Shown here piece after piece: positions 1-5,910 of a stretch of 10,193 bases of DNA. The notes under the pieces are model-generated. The model was not told the DNA's origin and did no database searches. It saw only the letters and a list, made by a program, of their open reading frames with translations. This stretch comes from Anaeromyxobacter dehalogenans (GTDB taxonomy: Bacteria > Myxococcota_A > UBA9042 > DTJE01): contig DYKK01000097.1 of assembly GCA_020722625.1 (NCBI GenBank), forward strand, positions 1-10,193. Reading direction: 5' to 3'. Positions within the stretch are counted from its first letter, which is position 1. Every line of letters starts with the position of its first letter. A program made the translations under genes and the position numbers.

Positions 1-57
1 GGTGGGGGAAGTCGCGGCTCCAGGGTGGTGAATCGGTACGTGGTCGTCTTGAAGTGA
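1..57 (+). CDS. possible C-terminal end of an upstream gene (partial)
   Basis: Frame 1 is open from the window edge to a TGA at 55-57 and would encode 18 residues ending RVVNRYVVVLK. The third codon positions are mostly G or C (about 14 of 18), as expected for a gene here, and the end looks like a beta-strand. No family can be assigned from so short a piece. The stretch could equally be non-coding leader of the lipoprotein gene that follows. The stop codon lies at the centre of the inverted repeat at 48-64. Confidence 0.3.
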   Translation, partial: GGGSRGSRVVNRYVVVLK

Positions 58-64
58 CTTCAAG
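48..64. repeat. perfect 17-bp inverted repeat upstream of the lipoprotein gene
   Basis: The sequence CTTGAAGTGACTTCAAG has perfect 7-bp arms (48-54 and 58-64) around a TGA centre. It lies 43 bp before the GTG start of the lamin-tail lipoprotein gene and is less GC-rich than its surroundings. It has the form of a dimeric-regulator operator. As RNA it would make a 7-bp stem with a 3-nt loop, but no T-run follows, so a classical terminator is unlikely. Its role is inferred only from position and symmetry. Confidence 0.5.
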
Positions 65-96
65 GTCTTGCGGAATGTGGTGGCGGATTCCGGACC

Positions 97-100
97 GGAG
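97..100 (+). promoter_or_regulatory. ribosome binding site deciding the GTG-108 start
   Basis: GGAG lies 7 nt before the GTG at 108. The alternative in-frame GTG at 54 has no comparable purine-rich site, and starting there would put about 18 extra residues before the signal peptide. This site therefore supports 108 as the start. Confidence 0.6.
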
Positions 101-107
101 GCGAACG

Positions 108-1259
108 GTGAGGACGCGCGTGTGGGCGTGGGCCGCGGCGGCCCTGGCGCTCGGAGGCTGTTCCGGTCGTCCCACGGCCGGCGGGGGTCCGCCGGAATGC
201 GGCGCGGACCTGCGACCCGGGGACCTGGTCTTCACGGAAATCATGGCGGACCCCAGGGACGCGGACGAGGGCCGCGAGTGGTTCGAGGTCTTCAACGCGA
301 GCGGGCGGGACCTGGACCTCACCGGGGTCGTGATCGCCTTGAGCAAGCCGGACGGGAGCGGCGAGAAACGGATGACCCTGGGGTCGGTCACGCTCGCCGC
401 CGGGGCGTACGCCGTCCTCGGCAATGCCATGCCCGCCGCGGCCCCGGCCTGGATGGACGTCCCGTACGCGACCGCGCTCGGGTCCCTTCCGAACTCGGGC
501 GGCGGGCGGCTCGCGGCCTTGTGTGGGAGCGTGCTCGTGGACGAGGTCGTGTACCCCGAAGCCCCTGCCGCGGCGTCGTGGTCCCTGGACGGCGCTCGGC
601 CCCCGGATGCGGCCCGAAACGACGACGCGGGCGTCTGGTGCGCCGCGACCCGCGAGTACGAGCCGGGCAACCTGGGGTCCCCCGGGGCTCCCGACGAGGC
701 GTGCGCCTCGACCATCCCGGCCGGGTCCTGCTGGGACGGGGCCCAGGTGAGACCCCTGCGGGTCCCGGGCGTGGGCGACCTGGTCTTCAGCGAGTTCCAC
801 GCGAACCCCAAGGCCGTCTCGGACGCACACGGGGAATGGGTCGAGGTCGCGGTCCTCGCGGACGTGGACCTGAACGGCCTCCAGATCGGAAAGGACGCGG
901 CGGACCTGAAGGACCTGGTCCCGGCCGGGGCGTGCCGCGAGGCCTCGGCAGGGTCCTGGCTCGTGTTCGCAAAGGACCAGGACCCCACCGCGAACGGGGG
1001 AGTCACGGACACGACCGGCCTGCTCCCGCTGGGCCTGACCAACTCGGGCATGACCGTTCTCCTGGCCGTCGGTGGGGAGGTCGTGGACCAGGTGACTTAC
1101 GAGGGCGCCTGGGTCCGCGACGGGGTTGCCATCGCCCTGGACGCCGGGCACCCGGACCCTGCGGCGAACGACGACCTCGCGAACTGGTGCTTCGCGGCGA
1201 CGCCGTATGGGGCCGGGGACCTCGGGACGCCCGGAGCGGCCAACCCCGACTGCCCGTGA
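108..1259 (+). CDS. lipoprotein with two tandem lamin-tail domains
   Basis: From GTG 108 the product is 383 aa. It opens with a lipoprotein signal: Arg residues at 2 and 4, a hydrophobic run, then lipobox ALGGC with the lipidated Cys at 18. Two homologous repeats follow, at about 39-196 and 224-382. Each runs GDLVF-(T/S)-E, a GEW/REW-x-EV strand, DL(T/N)G, an NSG turn, D-(E/Q)-V-x-Y, NDD...WC.AT..Y and a closing LG(S/T)PGA. This is the layout of the lamin-tail domain (LTD), an immunoglobulin-like fold. Bacterial LTDs occur in secreted or membrane-attached proteins, often beside nucleases or phosphohydrolases. No catalytic domain is visible, so a binding or adhesion role is inferred. The mature part has eight further Cys, which could form disulfides. 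The nuclease lipoprotein gene starts 6 nt downstream, suggesting co-transcription. LTD assignment is good; the ligand is unknown. Confidence 0.85.
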   Translation: MRTRVWAWAAAALALGGCSGRPTAGGGPPECGADLRPGDLVFTEIMADPRDADEGREWFEVFNASGRDLDLTGVVIALSKPDGSGEKRMTLGSVTLAAGAYAVLGNAMPAAAPAWMDVPYATALGSLPNSGGGRLAALCGSVLVDEVVYPEAPAAASWSLDGARPPDAARNDDAGVWCAATREYEPGNLGSPGAPDEACASTIPAGSCWDGAQVRPLRVPGVGDLVFSEFHANPKAVSDAHGEWVEVAVLADVDLNGLQIGKDAADLKDLVPAGACREASAGSWLVFAKDQDPTANGGVTDTTGLLPLGLTNSGMTVLLAVGGEVVDQVTYEGAWVRDGVAIALDAGHPDPAANDDLANWCFAATPYGAGDLGTPGAANPDCP

Positions 1260-1265
1260 GGGACC

Positions 1266-1820
1266 ATGACGAGCCATCCTCCGGTGTCGGGACGGCGTGG
1301 GCGAACCTCCTCTCCGGCGTGCCCTTGGGGTCGGCTCCTGTTCGCGACCACGCCCCTGCTCGTCCATCTCTTGTCCTGCGGCGGGGACTCCGGCGGCGCG
1401 TCCTCCCCCTGCGGCCCGACGCACGCCCTCGTCCCCCGGGTGGTGGACGGGGACACCATCGAGATCGAGGGGGGCGACCGGGTCCGCTACCTCCTCGTGG
1501 ACGCCCCGGAGGTCGCGGACGACGCCTGCTACGCGCGCGAGGCCGCGGACTTCAACGCCTCGCAGGTCGGCGGTCGCGAGGTCACCCTGGCCTACGACGA
1601 GGCCGCGTGCCGGGACCGGTACGGCCGCCTCCTCGCCTACGTCTCGGTGGACGGCCGCGAGGTCAACCGGCTCCTCATCGAGCAAGGATACGCCTGCGTC
1701 TATGTCCTGCCCCCGGCGGGCGAGTCCCGCGAGGCCGAGTTCCGGGCCTGGCAGGACCAGGCCATCCAGGCCCGTCGCGGGCTGTGGGGCGTGTGCAGGG
1801 AGGTGCCCTGTGGCCGGTAG
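1266..1820 (+). CDS. staphylococcal-nuclease-type (thermonuclease) lipoprotein
   Basis: 184 aa. The N-terminus has a basic region (RRGR), a hydrophobic segment and a lipobox-like LLSC with Cys 38, so the enzyme is probably lipid-anchored outside the cytoplasm. The rest is one SNase domain (about 55-178): VVDGDT at 59-64, RYLLVDAPE at 74-82, DRYGR at 117-121 and a C-terminal RRGLWG. The residues matching S. aureus nuclease Asp21, Arg35, Asp40, Glu43 and Arg87 are all present (Asp63, Arg74, Asp79, Glu82, Arg121), so Ca2+-dependent cleavage of DNA and RNA is expected. Six Cys besides Cys 38 (49, 88, 115, 144, 177, 182) are unlike the cysteine-free S. aureus enzyme and suggest disulfides. The ATG follows GAGGG closely, next to the stop of the LTD gene. 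The end overlaps the next gene by 11 nt, indicating an operon. Confidence 0.92.
   Translation: MTSHPPVSGRRGRTSSPACPWGRLLFATTPLLVHLLSCGGDSGGASSPCGPTHALVPRVVDGDTIEIEGGDRVRYLLVDAPEVADDACYAREAADFNASQVGGREVTLAYDEAACRDRYGRLLAYVSVDGREVNRLLIEQGYACVYVLPPAGESREAEFRAWQDQAIQARRGLWGVCREVPCGR
1798..1803 (+). promoter_or_regulatory. ribosome binding site for the HhH-barrel gene
   Basis: GGGAGG sits 6 nt before the GTG at 1810, inside the 3' end of the nuclease gene. It marks the true start of the barrel gene. The reading frame is open much further upstream (an ATG at 1297), but that part is a shadow of the nuclease gene. From 1810 the product opens directly with a signal peptide. Confidence 0.7.
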
Positions 1821-4005
1821 GACCGTGCGGGCGCTCCTCGCGGTCGCCTGTCTGTTCGCAGCGCCCGCCTCCCTTCGTGCGGCGGATTACGGCCTCTTCG
1901 TCTCCATCACGGACGAGGACGACCTCCTGGAACTGTTGACCGCGGGCGAGATTGACGAGGACACGTACGAGGCCCTGCTGGAACTCCTCCACGACCCCGT
2001 GGACCTGAACCACGCTGGCCGCGAGGTCCTGTACTCGCTGCCGAACCTGACCTACGCGGACGTGGATGCCATCCTGGCCTACCGCGACGAGGTCCAGGCC
2101 GTCCAGGCCCTCGACGACCTCCGCGCGGCCCGGGTCCTCGCCCCGGACAAGGTCCGCGCCCTGCGCCCCTTCGTGGTGGTCCGCCCGCCGTCCCCACCCC
2201 TGTGGGACACGCACGGCCGCGTGCGCACCGCGACCGCCTACGTGGCCGGGGACGAGGCCGCGCCCCCGCTCCTGTTCCAGGCCCGCGTGACCACCCTCCG
2301 CGACGTCGAGGCCGGCGTCGCGGGGCTCGTGTCGCACAACCGCGTGTCGAACGTCCAGTTCGACGAGACCCGCCAGGCCCTGTTCGCGGACCCGCCCGCG
2401 ACCAGGTTCTATCTGCCAAAATATTTCGTCCAGTGGGACACGGACCGCGTCCGGGTGGTCGCGGGGACCTTCCGGATCGGGTTCGGCCAGCGCCTGACCC
2501 TCGACAACACCGGGCTCGCCCGCCCGGACGGCGCGCGCCCCGACGACCTGATCGCCCTGGACTACGACCTGACCACGGCCTGCCGCGAGTCCGCGTGGGA
2601 CCTCCCGAGCCCTTGCGCGGGCGCGGCCGGGTCCGCCTACGAGACCCCGGACTTCCGGTGGACCGATCGGTTCCGGGGCCTGGCGGTGGCCCTCAAGTCC
2701 TTGCCGGTGGGCCGCGGCGGCTGGATGGAGGTCCACGCCTTCGGCTCGTACCAGACACACGGAATCTATCAGTACGAACTGTACAAGCACGACGATGATT
2801 GTCCGGACCCGACCGACGACGACAACCCGGCCTGCGCGGCCCCGCCCGTCCTGCGGTGGCGCGGAGACCCCCTGGCCCCGACCACGCGGTTCTCGTATCA
2901 GACCCTGCCCGACATGGTCGCGGAGTGGACCGCCGGGGGCAACGTCTCGTACTTCCACGACTCGCGCACCCACGTCGGGGTCACGGGCTACGGGGCGGGG
3001 GTGCGCTGGCTGACGCGGGGCGTCTCGCTGGACTTCCAGGAGTGGTCGCGCACCCCGTACGGGGGCCCGTTCGGGGCCGTGGGCGCGGATGCGTCGCTCG
3101 GGGTCGGGCCGTGGGATCTCGCCGCCGAGGTCGCGCGCTCGTTCGATTCGCAGCCGGCGGGGGGCGGCTTCGCGGGGCTCCTGCGCGCCACCGGGACCTT
3201 CGGAGACCACGAGGTCGAGGCCGCGGTCCGCTACGACGGCCTGGACTACGCCAACCCCCACGCCCGCCCCCCGTCCGAGGCCGACGAATTCGATGGCCTG
3301 CGCGCCCGGGACGAGGCCGGGCTCCGCCTCCAGTACTCGGGCCGCATCCGCGACCTCTCCTTGCGATCCTCCCTCGACCTGTGGACGTGGGCCACGAGCC
3401 TCGACGGCCCCCTGAAGATGCGCCTCCAGGCCCGCGCCGACTACCGGGTCGCGCGCTGGTTCCGCCCCGGCGTCTATCTCGAATACCAGGACCGGGACCT
3501 CCGGCATTCCGGCCGCGGCGCCTGCTACGAGGTCCCCTACGAGACCCTCGAGGGCGAACCCGTCCCCTGCTCGGGCGAGCGGGTCCAGGCCGGGCTGGTC
3601 CTGCGCTTCCTCCCGCACCGCAGCCTGACGCTGAGCGCCAAGGTCCAGCACCGTTTCGTGGACGACAACCGGACCGCCGTGGACCCCGTGACCCGCGCCC
3701 GGACCTACGTCTTCGGCGACCGCTTCCGGCAGGACCTCATCGCCTGGTTCTCCGTGGCCTGGCGCCCCGCCGAGTTCCTGCGCCTGCGCGCCCGCCTGCG
3801 CTACCTCAACGAGGACCCCACGGACGACGCCTACCTCGAGGAATCCCTGTGGGGACACGTCGAGGCCGCGGTCCGCATCCGCCGGGCCGTCGCGGCCCGC
3901 CTGCGCTACGAGGTCTATGCCTGGCTCGACGACCGCGACTCCACGCGCACGCGCTCGCCCAACCCCGCCCACTGGATCCGCGCGGACCTCGAATTCAGGT
4001 TCTGA
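1810..4005 (+). CDS. outer-membrane beta-barrel protein with N-terminal helix-hairpin-helix domain
   Basis: 731 aa from GTG 1810. Residues 1-25 form a signal peptide (basic start, hydrophobic run, cleavage probably after LRA). Residues 61-124 match the ComEA-type HhH pattern: PVDLNHAGREVLYSLPNL, then AILAYRDE, LDDLRAARVL and ALRPFVVV. Where ComEA has LPGIG, this protein has LPNLT, so the hairpin glycines are missing. From about 130 to the end, alternating strands such as VRVVAGTFRIGFGQ, long polar loops and the final LEFRF (terminal Phe) are typical of an outer-membrane beta-barrel. The layout resembles HhH outer-membrane proteins I recall from Bacteroidetes, whose function is unsettled. The six mature Cys fall in three local pairs (258/269, 331/342, 572/587), probably in surface loops; the second sits in an Asp-rich stretch. 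It overlaps the nuclease gene by 11 nt. DNA binding or uptake is inferred; a general porin-like role is possible. Confidence 0.82.
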   Translation: MAGRTVRALLAVACLFAAPASLRAADYGLFVSITDEDDLLELLTAGEIDEDTYEALLELLHDPVDLNHAGREVLYSLPNLTYADVDAILAYRDEVQAVQALDDLRAARVLAPDKVRALRPFVVVRPPSPPLWDTHGRVRTATAYVAGDEAAPPLLFQARVTTLRDVEAGVAGLVSHNRVSNVQFDETRQALFADPPATRFYLPKYFVQWDTDRVRVVAGTFRIGFGQRLTLDNTGLARPDGARPDDLIALDYDLTTACRESAWDLPSPCAGAAGSAYETPDFRWTDRFRGLAVALKSLPVGRGGWMEVHAFGSYQTHGIYQYELYKHDDDCPDPTDDDNPACAAPPVLRWRGDPLAPTTRFSYQTLPDMVAEWTAGGNVSYFHDSRTHVGVTGYGAGVRWLTRGVSLDFQEWSRTPYGGPFGAVGADASLGVGPWDLAAEVARSFDSQPAGGGFAGLLRATGTFGDHEVEAAVRYDGLDYANPHARPPSEADEFDGLRARDEAGLRLQYSGRIRDLSLRSSLDLWTWATSLDGPLKMRLQARADYRVARWFRPGVYLEYQDRDLRHSGRGACYEVPYETLEGEPVPCSGERVQAGLVLRFLPHRSLTLSAKVQHRFVDDNRTAVDPVTRARTYVFGDRFRQDLIAWFSVAWRPAEFLRLRARLRYLNEDPTDDAYLEESLWGHVEAAVRIRRAVAARLRYEVYAWLDDRDSTRTRSPNPAHWIRADLEFRF

Positions 4006-4011
4006 CCCGGT

Positions 4012-5340
4012 CTAGGTTCGCAGGGCCTTGCGGACCTCGTCGCTGGGCGCGGCCGGGGCCTCGCCCGTCCCCTCGCCGTCCGGGCGCCGCGCCGGGAGCG
4101 AGAACTCCACGGTCGCCCCCTCGCCCTCGGCGGACCGCAGCAGGAGGTCCCCGCCGTGGCGGCGCACGATCGCCTGCGCGATGGTCAGCCCGAGCCCCAC
4201 GTGCGGCCCCGGCGCCCGCGTCGTGAAGAACGGGTCCACCGCGCGCGACAGGACGTCCGCGCTCATGCCGATCCCGTCGTCGCGCACCGACACGACGACC
4301 CGGCCGTCGCGCTCCATGCTCGCGACCTCGACCCGCCCCCCGCCGCGGCCCGCCTGCGTGACACCGAAGAGCGCGTTGTCGAGCAGTTGCCCCAGGATCG
4401 CCTGAAGACCGACCCTCGACCCCTCCACGACCGGGACCTCGGTCAGGTGCGTGACCACCTCGACCCCGGGCGCGAGCCCGTCGCGCACCTGCTCCGCCGT
4501 CTCGCGGATCACCTCGTTCAGGTCCACCGGCCCCACGTCCAGGGGGCCGGACTCCACGAAGGACTCGATCGCCTGGATGATCCGCCGGATGCGGCTCAGC
4601 CCCACCTGGATGTCCGCGAGCACCGCGTCGAGGTCCAGGGTGATGCGCTCCAGGGACCCCTCGCGGAACTGCTTCTCCAGGTCCGGCCTCGCCGTCCCTC
4701 GCGCGAAGGCGTCCAGAAACCCGCGCACGCGCTCGAACCACAGCCGGACGTGGCTGAAGCCGGACGACACGAAGCCCAAGGGGTTGTTGATCTCGTGGGC
4801 CAGGCCCGCCGCCATGGTCGCGAGGGACGCGAGTTTCTCGCTCGCGACCAGGCGCTCCTGCGTCGCCTTCAGGACGCGCATGGACTCGACCAGTTCGCGG
4901 TTGGCCGCGACCGCCTCCTCGGCGAGGCGGCGGATGCGGTCCTCGGCCAGGCGCTGGGTCGTGATATCCTGGATGATCGTGACGACGGAATTCAATCCGG
5001 GCACGGAATACGAGGTCTCGCGATACGCCCGCTTCCACGGGGTCTTGACCTCGAACTCGACCACCCGGTGCCCGGTGGTCAGGCGGGCCGGGCACCCCAT
5101 CTCCACGTGGTAGGGAAAGACCTCGCAGCACTTCCGGCCCGGCATCTCGCGCACGTCCATCCCCACCATCCCGGCGAGGGCCGCGTTCACGCGCTTGAAC
5201 ACCCCGTCGCGCGTCAGGATCGCGATGCCGTCCTCGATCGCGTCGAACGTCGTCTCCCACTCGCGCTTGGCGTGCTCGACCGCGGCGAAGAGGCGATTGG
5301 CCTCCTCGACGGTCTCGAACCGGACATCCCCGTCCGCCAT
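4012..5340 (-). CDS. soluble PAS-domain sensor histidine kinase
   Basis: 442 aa with no signal peptide or membrane segment, so a cytoplasmic sensor. A PAS domain spans about 25-128 (FDAIEDGIAIL to IIQDITTQR) and is followed by a coiled-coil linker. The phosphoacceptor His182 lies in AAGLAHEINNPLGF. The stretch between the H-box helix and the second helix (RIRRIIQAIESF, 251-262) is longer than in most HisKA domains. The ATPase domain has the N box (Asn322 in QLLDNALFGV), G1 box DDGIGM (354-359), PFFTTR (370-375) and GLGLTIA (382-388), so it should be active. The PAS domain carries Cys71, Cys72 and Cys83-Pro84, possible redox or metal ligands. No response regulator or receiver domain is in the window, so it is an orphan here. 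The ATG is preceded by AGGGGGA and lies 24 nt after hpt, making this the last gene of the pgi operon. It ends 6 bp from the convergent barrel gene. Confidence 0.93.
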   Translation of the reverse strand: MADGDVRFETVEEANRLFAAVEHAKREWETTFDAIEDGIAILTRDGVFKRVNAALAGMVGMDVREMPGRKCCEVFPYHVEMGCPARLTTGHRVVEFEVKTPWKRAYRETSYSVPGLNSVVTIIQDITTQRLAEDRIRRLAEEAVAANRELVESMRVLKATQERLVASEKLASLATMAAGLAHEINNPLGFVSSGFSHVRLWFERVRGFLDAFARGTARPDLEKQFREGSLERITLDLDAVLADIQVGLSRIRRIIQAIESFVESGPLDVGPVDLNEVIRETAEQVRDGLAPGVEVVTHLTEVPVVEGSRVGLQAILGQLLDNALFGVTQAGRGGGRVEVASMERDGRVVVSVRDDGIGMSADVLSRAVDPFFTTRAPGPHVGLGLTIAQAIVRRHGGDLLLRSAEGEGATVEFSLPARRPDGEGTGEAPAAPSDEVRKALRT

Positions 5341-5364
5341 GGGTCCCCCTGATCGGTCCGCCGC

Positions 5365-5895
5365 TCACGGCGTCCGGACGTACCCGACATAGGGAAGATT
5401 GCGGAAACGCTGCTCGTAATCGAGCCCGTAGCCGACCACGAAGCGGTTCTCGATCGTGAACCCGACATAGTCCAGGGGCACGTCGCGGACCGTGTTGGAC
5501 GGCTTGTGGAGCAGCGTGCAGACGCGCACCGACCTCGGCTTGCGCACGCGGAAGTTCTCGAGCAGGAAGTGCAGGGTCAGGCCGGTGTCCACGATGTCCT
5601 CGACCACGAGGACGTCCCGGTCCACGATGGACTGGGTCAGGTCCTGCGTGATCTGGACGACGCCGGAGGTCGTGGTGCTGTCCCCGTAGGACGACAGCCC
5701 CAGGAAGTCGATCGCCACCGGCAGGTGCACGTGGCGGCACAGGTCCGACAGGAACACGCACGCCCCCTTCAGCACCCCGACCATGACCAGGTCCCGGCCC
5801 TCGTAGTCGCGCGTGATCTCGTGCCCCATCTCGCGCACGCGCCGCTCAATCTCGGCCTCGGTCAACAGGACCTCGAACCGATCCTCGCCTTCCAT
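5365..5895 (-). CDS. hpt: hypoxanthine phosphoribosyltransferase
   Basis: 176 aa, the usual length for bacterial Hpt. The enzyme joins hypoxanthine (and often guanine) to PRPP to give IMP/GMP in cytoplasmic purine salvage. Visible motifs are the PPi loop GVLKGA (40-45), the flexible-loop SSYG (68-71), the PRPP motif VLVVEDIVDTGLTL (95-108) with the acidic ED pair, the purine-contact Lys131 in LHKPS, and NRFVVGYGLDY (150-160). The ATG follows an AAGGGG site. The gene lies 15 nt after the uracil phosphoribosyltransferase-family gene and 24 nt before the histidine kinase gene, so all are probably on one message. Nothing is truncated or missing. The family is clear; the exact preference between hypoxanthine and guanine cannot be read from the sequence. 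Confidence 0.95.
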   Translation of the reverse strand: MEGEDRFEVLLTEAEIERRVREMGHEITRDYEGRDLVMVGVLKGACVFLSDLCRHVHLPVAIDFLGLSSYGDSTTTSGVVQITQDLTQSIVDRDVLVVEDIVDTGLTLHFLLENFRVRKPRSVRVCTLLHKPSNTVRDVPLDYVGFTIENRFVVGYGLDYEQRFRNLPYVGYVRTP

Positions 5896-5910
5896 GGCCT
5901 ACCCCTTTCG

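Noticed and set aside
54..107. Upstream GTG start for the LTD lipoprotein
   Set aside because: No good ribosome site, and it would add 18 residues before an already complete lipoprotein signal peptide; GTG 108 has GGAG at 7 nt.
60..1685. 541-codon open frame on the minus strand
   Set aside because: Antisense to the LTD and nuclease lipoproteins, both of which have clear domains; the translation is repetitive and Arg/Gly-rich.
1675..3972. 765-codon open frame on the minus strand
   Set aside because: Antisense shadow of the HhH-barrel gene. It has no recognisable domain, while the plus strand has a signal peptide, HhH region and barrel end.
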